NCBI GenBank assembly: GCA_964514385.1
Contig: CAZEQJ010000022.1
Coordinates: 1 to 57,667, forward strand
Direction: 5' to 3'
DNA: 57,667 nucleotides
From: CAZEQJ01 sp964514385
GTDB lineage: Bacteria > Bacteroidota > Bacteroidia > Cytophagales > Cyclobacteriaceae
The position numbers and the translations under genes are program-made. Shown piece by piece: positions 50,137 to 57,667 of this stretch (its first letter is position 1; the number at the start of each line of letters is the position of its first letter). Under the pieces are notes generated by a model that saw only the letters and a program-made list of their open reading frames with translations, was not told the origin of the DNA and did not search any database.

Positions 50137-51276
50137 ATGAGTGCACACACGTTTATTCTGGAGAGTAAGGACCCCAAAAGTAATGCGCGGGCAGGCAGAC
50201 TAGATACACCTCATGGCAGCATACATACCCCGATATTTATGCCGGTGGGTACTGCAGGGTCTGTAAAGGCGGTGGAACAGCGTGAACTTGTACAGGATAT
50301 TGAAGCAGAAATAATTCTTGGCAACACCTATCATCTTTATTTACGGCCGGGGCTTGATATTCTGCAAAAAGCAGGCGGGTTACATGAATTTATGCAGTGG
50401 GAGCGGCCATTACTGACCGATAGTGGCGGATATCAGGTTTATTCTCTGGCAGCCAATCGAAAGATCAATGAGGAGGGGGTTATTTTTCAGTCCCATATCG
50501 ATGGCTCATATCATAATTTTACTCCGGAGCGTGCCATGGAAATACAACATATCATTGGAGGTGATATCATCATGGCTTTTGATGAGTGTCCGCCGTATCC
50601 ATGTTCGTATGAGTATGCAAAAAAATCTATGGAGCTCACCCACCGCTGGCTTGACCGGTGTATCGATTCTCATGAAAAAGCAGAACCAAAATATGGCTTC
50701 CCACAGGCACTTTTTCCTATCGTGCAGGGGAGTACGTATGACGACTTACGCGAGGCGTCGGCAGAATATATTGCTGCCCGTGGTACGGTAGGTTGTGCTA
50801 TTGGTGGCCTTTCAGTTGGTGAGCCCGCCGAAATGATGTATGCCTCTACCGCTGCAGTTACTGCAATACTGCCATCTGATCAGCCAAGATACCTGATGGG
50901 AGTGGGGACACCGGCAAATATTCTTGAGTCAATATCGCTGGGTATAGATATGTTTGACTGTGTGATGCCGACAAGGAACGCCCGAAATGGGATGCTGTTC
51001 ACTTCAGAAGGGATCATCAATATCAAAAATGAAAAGTGGAAAGAAGATTTTTCGCCGATTGACCCGAACCTGACCGGCTACATGAGTAATACATTTTCCA
51101 AAGCTTATCTGAGGCACCTGGTCATCAGCAAGGAATATCTTGCCAATCAGATATCTTCTGTTCATAACCTGACGTTTTACTTGTGGCTGGTAAAGGAGGC
51201 GCGAAAACATATTATCGCGGGTGATTTTGCTGTCTGGAAAGATGAAATGATCACAAAAGTAACGCGAAGGTTATGA
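50137..51276 (+). CDS. tgt: queuine tRNA-ribosyltransferase (TGT)
   Basis: Tgt exchanges guanine-34 for a 7-deazaguanine in tRNAs with GUN anticodons. The 379-residue length is normal. The active-site Asp95 lies in TDSGGYQVYS, the nucleophile Asp in DMFDCVMPTRNARNG (near 276) and the substrate-binding GGLSVGEP near 228. At the place of the usual CxCxxC zinc site (residues 309-318) the sequence is DPNLTGYMSN, with no cysteine; the following His327 is kept. The zinc is therefore probably absent. The ATGA overlap with the next gene suggests coupling. Confidence 0.97.
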   Translation: MSAHTFILESKDPKSNARAGRLDTPHGSIHTPIFMPVGTAGSVKAVEQRELVQDIEAEIILGNTYHLYLRPGLDILQKAGGLHEFMQWERPLLTDSGGYQVYSLAANRKINEEGVIFQSHIDGSYHNFTPERAMEIQHIIGGDIIMAFDECPPYPCSYEYAKKSMELTHRWLDRCIDSHEKAEPKYGFPQALFPIVQGSTYDDLREASAEYIAARGTVGCAIGGLSVGEPAEMMYASTAAVTAILPSDQPRYLMGVGTPANILESISLGIDMFDCVMPTRNARNGMLFTSEGIINIKNEKWKEDFSPIDPNLTGYMSNTFSKAYLRHLVISKEYLANQISSVHNLTFYLWLVKEARKHIIAGDFAVWKDEMITKVTRRL

Positions 51277-52346
51277 AGACCATTGACTTTTACATATTAA
51301 AGAAGTTCCTGAAAACATTTGTATTCGTGGTGCTGCTTATAGTGTCGATAGTGGTAATCATCGATCTGGCAGAAAAGAACGATAATTTCATGCAGCATTC
51401 GCTTGACAGGGCCACCATTTTACGGTATTACTTCAGTTTCATACCCTTCGTAGCTAGTCTGATAACGCCTATTACCACATTTATAGCTGTTGTATTTGTC
51501 ACAGCCCGACTTGCCGGCAGAACGGAAATTATTGCCATTTTGAGCAGTGGCATCAGTTTTCTTCGACTTACCAGGCCCTATCTGGTAGGAGGTGTCATTA
51601 TTGCCATCATGAGTTTCATTTTGAATGGTTGGGTGATCCCAAATGCCAATGAATACCGTATCTCATTTGAAAATAATTACCTGAGAAAGCCTTCATTTTC
51701 TTCTTCCAGAAACGTGCATATGAAGATCGGCCCCGATACCTATTTGTACGTCGAAAATTTCATCACCCGTCGTAATGTAGGCGATAATATGACATTGGAA
51801 ACGGTAATTGACAATCAATTGGTTTCCAAGCTGCATGCTACCCGAATCGAATGGGACACGGCTTCATTAACGTGGACGCTACGTAACTACCAGATAAGAA
51901 CGATTGACGAGTATGAAGAAACATTTGAGTCAGGAGCAGAAATGGATACCACCCTTGCGGTGACCCCTCGTGATTTTGGAGAAAATTATGGCATGAATGA
52001 AACCCTTACTCTTCCTGAACTCAATGATTATATTGACAACCTGAGGCAAAGAGGTGCAGACAATGTGACTACTTTCATCATAGAAAAGTATATCCGGTAC
52101 ATGTCGCCATTTTCTGTAATTATTCTCGTCTTTATCGGGTTGATCATGTCATCCCGAAAGGTGAGGGGAGGTGCCGGGGTACAGATTGCCATTGGGTTTC
52201 TGATAGCCTTTATCTACATTATATTTTTTATTCTCAGCAGGGCATTGGCAGAAGGGTCATCGATGAATCCGCTGATAGCCGTTTGGATTCCAAATATTGT
52301 TTTTGCAGCGCTGGGCGGATTTCTTTATCGAATTGTACCCAAATGA
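51273..52346 (+). CDS. LptF/LptG family permease
   Basis: A membrane subunit of the LptB2FG lipopolysaccharide exporter type. The 357-residue protein has N-terminal spans (about 12-33, 52-80, 98-118), then a large periplasmic beta-jellyroll domain (about 125-265) and three C-terminal spans. Typical features are IDFYILKKFLKTF, the ARLAGRTEIIAILSSGISFLRL coupling region and FSVIILVFIGLIMSSRKVRGG. Whether it is the F or G partner cannot be told. It overlaps tgt and the EamA gene by four bases each. Confidence 0.93.
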   Translation: MKTIDFYILKKFLKTFVFVVLLIVSIVVIIDLAEKNDNFMQHSLDRATILRYYFSFIPFVASLITPITTFIAVVFVTARLAGRTEIIAILSSGISFLRLTRPYLVGGVIIAIMSFILNGWVIPNANEYRISFENNYLRKPSFSSSRNVHMKIGPDTYLYVENFITRRNVGDNMTLETVIDNQLVSKLHATRIEWDTASLTWTLRNYQIRTIDEYEETFESGAEMDTTLAVTPRDFGENYGMNETLTLPELNDYIDNLRQRGADNVTTFIIEKYIRYMSPFSVIILVFIGLIMSSRKVRGGAGVQIAIGFLIAFIYIIFFILSRALAEGSSMNPLIAVWIPNIVFAALGGFLYRIVPK

Positions 52347-53260
52347 TACAACAGAAAGTCAAAGATTATATTCTTCTACAGTTGGTGATTGTGCTATGGG
52401 GATTTACAGTCATTCTCGGGCTTTTGATTCATTTGCCGGCTTTGGAGGTTGTGTTTTACCGCACGGGCATAGCTACGATAGGGCTTTTGGTTTTGGTGAT
52501 ATGGTCAAAGCGTCCATTCAGGGTAGGCCTTCGCCCTATTGGAGGTATTGCAGCAGTTGGTTTTCTGATTGCAGTGCACTGGATACTTTTCTTCGGAGCA
52601 GCTAAGGTATCCAATGCCAGTGTATGCCTCGCCGGGATGGCAACAGCTGCCTTTTGGACATCCCTTATCGACCCCTTGATAAATCAGCGTAAATACCGAT
52701 GGTACGAGACATTGATCGGTTTGATGGTGGTCGCCGGTCTGGTGGTCATATTAAATGTAAACTTTCAATACTGGATCGGCTTGTTGATGGCGATAATCTC
52801 CGCTCTAATGGCCAGTTTATTTACCATATTAAATGGCAGGCTGGTAAAAAAATATGATCATTATACGATTACGATGTATGAAATGTCGGGCGCATTTCTT
52901 ACCACTGCTATTTTTCTTCCCTTTTCTGTATTTTTCTTTTCGGACACCTCTGGTTCGATTGGAATTCCTGACACATCGGATTTGGGGTGGCTTTTGGTGC
53001 TGGCATTAGTGTGTACTGTTTTTGCTTATTCCATTGGCGTTAAGGTAATGCGCTCCCTTTCACCCTATTTAGTATCATTATCCATCAACCTTGAACCGGT
53101 ATACGGTATGGTCATTGCTGTACTTGTATTTCCGGAGAAGGAAAAGATGGAGCCCTGGTTTTATGTTGGTTCGGCTATCATTATTGGAAGCCTTCTTATT
53201 TACCCCATTGCTTTACGGCTGGATAAAAGAAAAACGGCGAGGGTAAGGCGCATTGATTAG
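52343..53260 (+). CDS. EamA/DMT family transporter
   Basis: A 305-residue inner-membrane protein of the drug/metabolite transporter superfamily, with ten hydrophobic segments in two repeats. The first repeat has LLQLVIVLWGFTVILGLLIHLPALEVVFYRT and the second ends in ITINLEPVYG-like LSINLEPVYGMVIAVLVFPEKEKM. The ATG at 52343 overlaps the permease stop by four bases; an upstream in-frame extension to 52283 lies in permease coding sequence and is not used. Substrate is unknown. Its end overlaps the convergent ispE stop by four bases. Confidence 0.93.
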   Translation: MIQQKVKDYILLQLVIVLWGFTVILGLLIHLPALEVVFYRTGIATIGLLVLVIWSKRPFRVGLRPIGGIAAVGFLIAVHWILFFGAAKVSNASVCLAGMATAAFWTSLIDPLINQRKYRWYETLIGLMVVAGLVVILNVNFQYWIGLLMAIISALMASLFTILNGRLVKKYDHYTITMYEMSGAFLTTAIFLPFSVFFFSDTSGSIGIPDTSDLGWLLVLALVCTVFAYSIGVKVMRSLSPYLVSLSINLEPVYGMVIAVLVFPEKEKMEPWFYVGSAIIIGSLLIYPIALRLDKRKTARVRRID

Positions 53261-54063
53261 TCCAGTATGCCGTAAAAAGCACGATAGGAGTGAGGCCACT
53301 CCAATTTATCCGGTTCTTCATTGAAAAGGCCGTAAACGGCAGAGCCGCTTCCTGTCATTGAGGCATAAAAAGCACCTGCAGACTTCAGCTTATTTTTAAT
53401 ATCTGATATTTGAGGGTGGTTTTCGGTTGCATAAGCTTCAAAATCATTTGAAATATCATCCCATTGAATAGATGGCTTGCAAATTAATGCCGCCAGATCA
53501 TGTTTCGGGCTACCTGGTACAATCGACTGGTATGCTTTTGATGTTGAGACATGAATGCCAGGGTGAATGATCGCGATATGATATCCTTTTAGAGAAAAGT
53601 TAATTTTTTTCAGTTTTTCTCCCCTTTCTGTAGCCAGCGCAGGCTTATTTTCTATAAAAAATGCACAATCACTACCTAAGCCGGAAGCCAGCCGCTGTCT
53701 TTCACCTACTGATAAGTTAAGCTCAAAATACTCATTTGCACCATTGATAAAAAAAGCCGCGTCTGATGATCCGCCACCTAACCCGGCTCCCATGGGGATA
53801 TTTTTATGTAGATGAACAGCCAGAGGAGGTATTTCATAATGGCGGTGCATAAGGCGATATGCTTTAGCGACCAGATTGTCTTCACCGGCTCCATCTATGT
53901 GAAGGCCGGTAGTTTTGAATGTAAATGAATCAGCTATTGTCAACTCCAGTATATCCTGCCAGGGTACAGGATAAAAAACCGAATGGATATTGTGGTATCC
54001 ATCCGGTCGTTTTTCAGTGACATAGAGGCCAAGGTTGATCTTGGCGTTGGGGAAGAGGAGCAT
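53257..54063 (-). CDS. ispE: 4-diphosphocytidyl-2-C-methyl-D-erythritol kinase
   Basis: IspE phosphorylates CDP-methylerythritol in the MEP route to isoprenoids. The 268-residue protein has the GHMP kinase fold: LFPNAKINLGLYVTEKRPDGYHNI at the start with the active-site Lys, the ATP loop NIPMGAGLGGGSSDAAFFI (near residues 88-106) and MTGSGSAVYGLF at the C-terminus. The length is slightly under the usual 280-290. It lies one base after fabI. Confidence 0.97.
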   Translation of the reverse strand: MLLFPNAKINLGLYVTEKRPDGYHNIHSVFYPVPWQDILELTIADSFTFKTTGLHIDGAGEDNLVAKAYRLMHRHYEIPPLAVHLHKNIPMGAGLGGGSSDAAFFINGANEYFELNLSVGERQRLASGLGSDCAFFIENKPALATERGEKLKKINFSLKGYHIAIIHPGIHVSTSKAYQSIVPGSPKHDLAALICKPSIQWDDISNDFEAYATENHPQISDIKNKLKSAGAFYASMTGSGSAVYGLFNEEPDKLEWPHSYRAFYGILD

Positions 54064-54876
54064 CTATTTTGTTAATGCATCTATGATTTCCTGTGTGATT
54101 CCTGATGTTGAAAATCCACCGTCATGCATCAGGTTTTGCATTGTCACCATGCGCGTATAGTCGCTAAACATTGCTACAATATAATTTGCGCAATCTTCGC
54201 CGCTGGCATTGCCAAGGGGTGAAAGCATTTGTGCGTAGTCGTAAAATACATCAAATCCTGAGATGCCTGCGCCTGCAGTCGTCTTGGTGGGCGACTGTGA
54301 TATGGTATTTACTCTCACTTTTTTAGATTTAGCGAAACGGGCGCCATAGCTTCTTGCAATTGACTCCAACAGTGCTTTTGCCTGTGCCATATCAGAATAA
54401 TCGGGGTAGGTACGCTGCGCTGCTATATAGGACAGAGCAATAATGCTTCCCCACTCATTCATAGCATCTGTTTTTTCAGCTACCTGCATCACTTTATGGA
54501 ATGAGAGAGCAGAAATATCCAGTGTTTTTAGGAAAAAATTATAATCCAGGTCCCCATACTCTTTCTTTTTGCGGACGTTGGGGCTCATACCGATAGAATG
54601 AAGCACAAAGTCGATTTTGCCTCCAAGCTTCTCAACAGATTGTTCAAAGAGAGTCGTAAGCTCATCCGTAGAGGTAGCATCCGCAGGGATAACTTCTGTT
54701 TCGCAGGCGTCAGCGAGCTCATTGATTTTGCCCATGCGCAGCGCTATTGGCGCATTGGTCAGTATGAATCTGCCACCTTCTTCAAAAACTTTTTCTGCAG
54801 TTTTCCAGGCTATGCTATTTTCATCGAGTGCTCCGAAGATGATGCCTCTTTTCCCGGCTAAGATATCTTTACCCAT
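54064..54876 (-). CDS. fabI: enoyl-[acyl-carrier-protein] reductase (NADH)
   Basis: FabI performs the last reduction of the fatty-acid elongation cycle. The 270-residue protein has the divergent SDR nucleotide motif GIIFGALDENSIAWKTAE (about 13-30) and the acyl-binding stretch DFVLHSIGMSP. The active-site region is LSYIAAQRTYPDYSDMAQAK, with Tyr, Tyr and Lys in the FabI spacing. QSPTKTTAGAGI follows near residue 191. The family match is strong despite sequence differences from close Bacteroidota forms. It has its own promoter and is followed by ispE. Confidence 0.97.
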   Translation of the reverse strand: MGKDILAGKRGIIFGALDENSIAWKTAEKVFEEGGRFILTNAPIALRMGKINELADACETEVIPADATSTDELTTLFEQSVEKLGGKIDFVLHSIGMSPNVRKKKEYGDLDYNFFLKTLDISALSFHKVMQVAEKTDAMNEWGSIIALSYIAAQRTYPDYSDMAQAKALLESIARSYGARFAKSKKVRVNTISQSPTKTTAGAGISGFDVFYDYAQMLSPLGNASGEDCANYIVAMFSDYTRMVTMQNLMHDGGFSTSGITQEIIDALTK

Positions 54877-54897
54877 AATCTAGATTCGTTTTAAGGG

Positions 54898-54927
54898 CAA
54901 AAATAGTCGAATTAATCTAATTTCAAG
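54898..54927 (-). promoter_or_regulatory. promoter for fabI-ispE
   Basis: Read on the minus strand, TATTTTTG lies at 54905-54898 and CTTG (three of four bases of TTTG) at 54927-54924, 18 bases apart. The start should be near 54892, about 16 bases before the fabI ATG. The upstream element lies within the 3' end of the AP2-domain gene. Confidence 0.6.
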
Positions 54928-55451
54928 GATCGAAGGCTTATGGTTTTACCGAACAACTCCTCAGACTTGGCATTGTAGGCATTTGCTGCCTCTTCAGGGG
55001 TATCGAAAAGCCCGAGATTAAATCGTTTTGAGTCGTGGTATATGACAGCACGGTATTTATTTCGTTCTTTATGCACGCCCCTGAATCCCGTCTTGCTTTC
55101 GTGATATTTGGTATTTCGGGTCACTTTGGAGAAGTTTGCCCACTCAAGATTTTTAATTCGGCAATCCAGCCGGTTGCCATTTTTGAGCAACACATAAAGT
55201 CTCTTGCTGGAGCTGGGCTTCGGAACAAATTTTTCAGCGATAAGCTTATGTAGGTAAATGGTTTCGGTCTTATAGGTGCCGTCGCGGTTGGGTCTGCTTT
55301 TCTGGAAAAATGCATAGCCACTCGAATGCAAACGGATGTTGTCAAGCAGCTTCAGAGATACCAGGTAGTCATTTGTGCTTAGGTACTCATAGGCCACGTC
55401 ATCCGTGAGCAGATGGTCATCTGAGTTCTTAAGTTTTATTTTAAAAAGCAT
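54912..55451 (-). CDS. AP2-domain protein with HNH-like region
   Basis: A 179-residue protein. The frame is open to 55631 but that part overlaps recN; the ATG at 55451, with GGAGG upstream, gives MLFKIKLKNSDDHLL as start. Residues about 60-125 resemble an HNH endonuclease (YLHKLIAEKFVP, NGNRLDCRIKNLEWAN), but the usual catalytic His before DGN/NGN is replaced (YVLLKNGN). Residues about 130-175 form an AP2 DNA-binding domain (GFRGVHKERNKYRAVIYH, LGLFDTPEEAANAYNAKSEELFG). It is probably a DNA-binding protein derived from a homing-type nuclease. Function is unknown. Confidence 0.8.
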   Translation of the reverse strand: MLFKIKLKNSDDHLLTDDVAYEYLSTNDYLVSLKLLDNIRLHSSGYAFFQKSRPNRDGTYKTETIYLHKLIAEKFVPKPSSSKRLYVLLKNGNRLDCRIKNLEWANFSKVTRNTKYHESKTGFRGVHKERNKYRAVIYHDSKRFNLGLFDTPEEAANAYNAKSEELFGKTISLRSLKLD

Positions 55452-55572
55452 GATAAAAAAGGAACCTCCAGCTATTTCGATATTATTGAGAGCTAAAGGG
55501 ATATGCAAGATAGAAAAATAGTGCCCAAATTCAATGCCCTGCGCTGTATCTAACCAAGATTTAACTATAAGT

Positions 55573-57225
55573 TTACAATGAAAGCAATTCGCGGGCACTA
55601 TCCAGTGCTGCAGAGGACGGGTTGGCCCCACCTATCATACTGGCAATATTGCTTACTCTGTCATCCCCGCTGATTTCTTTTATTCGGGATAATGTTTTGG
55701 ATTGTGTGTCCTCTTTGTAAACAAAATAATGCTTATTTCCTTTCGCCGCTATTTGCGGCAGATGAGTAATGGCTATTACCTGATGTTTTTGAGCCATTTC
55801 TCTCATCATAGAAGCCATTTTGAATGCGATTTCGCCGGAAACACCGGTGTCAATTTCATCGAAGATAATGGCAGGTAACTCTGTTTTGCCCGCCAGCATA
55901 TATTTAATGGCAAACATGACACGTGATATTTCACCACCTGAAGCACCCTGTCCCAGGGGTAACATTTTATGGCCCTGATTGGCCGAAAAAAGGAAGGAAA
56001 CCTGATCCTGCCCGGTGACACCCGGCTCAGTTTTTTCATGATTAATGGCGAATGTGCCCTTTGGCATACCCAAAGGTGAGATTAACTGTTTCAGACTCTC
56101 GGTGATGGTGTCAAATGTCTGTGTTCTCGATGCAGTAAGCTTATTTGCCAGATCAGCAACCTGTGCGTACTTCTCATCCCTTTCCACGGTCAGCTTTTCA
56201 ATCCGCTGGTCAAGGCTGCTCGTGTCTGCCAGTTTTGTGTCAAGTGTATCTCGAATGGATATCAACGCTGCTATACCCTCTACATTATGTTTCGCTTCCA
56301 GCTTATAAATCAGAGATAACCTATCCTGTACCTCCTGCAGGCGCTCATCATTTAGCTCAATATCCAGTACAGCATCATCAAACTGCGAGGAAAGATCTTT
56401 CAACTCTATCCAGAGGCTTTCCATACGCTGGTGAAGATCTTCAAAGGTTTTTCCAAACGAAGATAGCTTGCTGATCTCAGCGACTACCTGCTGCAGGTTG
56501 TCTGTAAGGTTCCACTCTCCCTCATCCATGATTGCCTTGATCGCACCCAGTTTCGTGAGAATTTCTTCCGCATTTTCAAGTTGGCGCAGTTCCTCTTCCA
56601 GCTCATCTTTTTCTTCCGGATTGTCCAGTGCTGCCTCATTTAGTTCATTTAGCAGGAACTGATCGTAATCATTATCTTTATTGAGTTGCCGGGACTGCTC
56701 TACCAGCTTATTGAGTTCTGAAGTTAGCTTTTTATACGCCTTGTATTCCGCCTGATACTGTTGAATTAAGCCCTCGTTTGCTGCTATTGCATCAATAAAA
56801 TTGAGCTGAAAGTCATTTTTTGTGACCAGGAGATGGTCATGTTGAGAATGAATATCAATGATTTGGTCGCCTAGATTTTTAAGTATGCTAAGCTGAGCGG
56901 GAGTATCATTGACGAAAGCCCTGGATTTACCTGAGGGTAGAATTTCCCTACGAATGATCGTCTCAGGGGCAAAATCCAGTTCCCAGCTCTCGAAATCACT
57001 TTTCAGGGCTTCAGGGATGACGAAGACCCCTTCAATAATACATTTTTTATCTGTATCGAGCAGGCTTCGGGTATCCGCCCGGTTGCCTAAAAGCAGCCCC
57101 AATGCACCCAGCATTATTGATTTGCCTGCACCCGTCTCACCTGTGATGGTAGTAAAAGCCTTACTGGGGCTTAGTTCAAGCTCATCTATCAATGCGTAAT
57201 TTCTTATCGAAAGAGACTTCAGCAT
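55573..57225 (-). CDS. recN: DNA repair protein RecN
   Basis: RecN is an SMC-like ATPase that acts in double-strand break repair. The 550-residue length is normal. The N-terminal half begins LKSLSIRNYALIDELELSPS and has Walker A GETGAGKSIML (near 29-39). A central coiled coil (about 160-370) contains long Glu/Leu stretches. The C-terminal half has the ABC signature LGQGASGGEISRVMFAIKYM and Walker B PAIIFDEIDTGVSGEIAFKM, then ITHLPQIAAKG. It follows the DUF4835 gene by 36 bases. Confidence 0.98.
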   Translation of the reverse strand: MLKSLSIRNYALIDELELSPSKAFTTITGETGAGKSIMLGALGLLLGNRADTRSLLDTDKKCIIEGVFVIPEALKSDFESWELDFAPETIIRREILPSGKSRAFVNDTPAQLSILKNLGDQIIDIHSQHDHLLVTKNDFQLNFIDAIAANEGLIQQYQAEYKAYKKLTSELNKLVEQSRQLNKDNDYDQFLLNELNEAALDNPEEKDELEEELRQLENAEEILTKLGAIKAIMDEGEWNLTDNLQQVVAEISKLSSFGKTFEDLHQRMESLWIELKDLSSQFDDAVLDIELNDERLQEVQDRLSLIYKLEAKHNVEGIAALISIRDTLDTKLADTSSLDQRIEKLTVERDEKYAQVADLANKLTASRTQTFDTITESLKQLISPLGMPKGTFAINHEKTEPGVTGQDQVSFLFSANQGHKMLPLGQGASGGEISRVMFAIKYMLAGKTELPAIIFDEIDTGVSGEIAFKMASMMREMAQKHQVIAITHLPQIAAKGNKHYFVYKEDTQSKTLSRIKEISGDDRVSNIASMIGGANPSSAALDSARELLSL

Positions 57226-57261
57226 GATGTAAAATTAATGTAAATCCGGAAGAGGTAGATA

Positions 57262-57667
57262 TTATTGCAGAATATTCTCATACTCTGACCTGCGTGAAGG
57301 GTCCACCTCCGTGAGGATATTGAATACCTTCTTCCGCTGGTTCAGGTCACCCTGTGAGAAAATATTGATCACTTCATTTGCTTTTGTATCCAGAAAGGTG
57401 GTAACGAAAACATTATTAGGTCTGATGTCATGAATTTTCTCAAGAGCTTCCACCATGGTGGTAATCTGCGTCCGGCTTTCATCTGGGGCATCTGCAAATG
57501 TATCCAGCCCCTTGCGGTGGTAATTGTAAAATCCTACCCGGGCGTCATCATATTGTGTGTTAAGTATTGACTCAATCAGCCAATACCGATTTCTGTTGCC
57601 ATCCAGAGCGCTCCACCCGACGGCTCCGGCTGACTGGGCTGTCGTCACGATATCACGTGCTTCCTGC
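57262..57667 (-). CDS. DUF4835 family protein, C-terminal part (gene runs off the window)
   Basis: The reading frame is open to the right-hand edge, so the start lies outside the window; a GTG at 57649-57647 is internal. The visible part has GWSALDGNRNRYWLIESILNTQYDDARVGFYNYHRKGLD and ends with the stop at 57262. I recognise it as DUF4835, usually next to recN in Bacteroidota and named PorD of the type IX secretion system by some annotations; that link is tentative. The family is normally about 300 residues with a signal peptide. Confidence 0.8.
   Translation of the reverse strand, partial: QEARDIVTTAQSAGAVGWSALDGNRNRYWLIESILNTQYDDARVGFYNYHRKGLDTFADAPDESRTQITTMVEALEKIHDIRPNNVFVTTFLDTKANEVINIFSQGDLNQRKKVFNILTEVDPSRRSEYENILQ

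Noticed and set aside
55452..55631. 60-residue N-terminal extension of the AP2-domain protein
   Set aside because: It overlaps the recN 3' end in another frame and shows no family-like sequence, while the ATG at 55451 is preceded by GGAGG.
1..57667. CRISPR array, prophage, integron, toxin-antitoxin or defence system
   Set aside because: No regularly spaced repeats, integrase, transposase, phage or defence-type protein is present; nearly all genes are core housekeeping genes in conserved order.

Overview
This window is a piece of a Bacteroidota chromosome. The evidence is consistent: promoters of the TTTG / TAnnTTTG type, weak or absent Shine-Dalgarno sequences with A-rich leaders, tRNA genes without an encoded CCA, a zinc-ligand-free L36, a DUF3467 gene attached to rpoC, rpsJ placed behind fusA, and the gene orders rpoA-rplQ-carA-eno and parA-parB-DUF5683-dapB-lepB. 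The protein sequences look most like Cytophagales (a Fulvivirga/Marivirga-like marine lineage). That is my recollection of the families, not a search result.

Layout. Bases 1-1605 carry tRNA-Gly (cut by the edge), tRNA-Thr, tuf and tRNA-Trp. Bases 1621-13120 hold secE-nusG-rplK-rplA-rplJ-rplL-rpoB-rpoC plus a small DUF3467 gene. Bases 13196-16480 are rpsL-rpsG-fusA-rpsJ, closed by a strong terminator. Bases 16637-30866 are one unbroken run of S10, spc and alpha operon genes, from rplC to rplQ, including secY, map, infA and rpoA. A second strong terminator follows, then carA-eno and a pair encoding an FtsB/DivIC-like protein and a beta-barrel protein.

From 34241 the genes are ordinary housekeeping genes on both strands. 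A minus-strand run holds an Ldh-family dehydrogenase broken by a 10-N assembly gap, a Ppx/GppA phosphatase, a coiled-coil protein, an O-methyltransferase and apaG. Then come ung (+) and a long minus-strand run: glycosyltransferase, ECF sigma factor, rsmG, dnaE, parA, parB, DUF5683, dapB, lepB. The end has tgt, an LptF/LptG permease and an EamA transporter (+), then ispE, fabI, an AP2/HNH-like protein, recN and the C-terminal part of a DUF4835 gene (-).

Most genes work together in transcription, translation and protein export (RNA polymerase, ribosome, elongation factors, SecE/SecY, Map, signal peptidase). I found no CRISPR array, prophage, insertion sequence, toxin-antitoxin pair or defence island, and no complete new multi-gene system. 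The observations most worth a second look are: (1) a shared extended promoter and discriminator block in front of four translation transcription units; (2) a DnaE polymerase with a fused DEDDh exonuclease and a PHP domain that has lost several metal ligands; (3) probable leaderless or nearly leaderless transcripts at carA and tgt; (4) an AP2-domain protein with an HNH-like region that lacks the catalytic histidine; (5) several proteins that have lost zinc ligands (L36, S14, S4, Tgt). No gene-free stretch exceeds about 200 bases.
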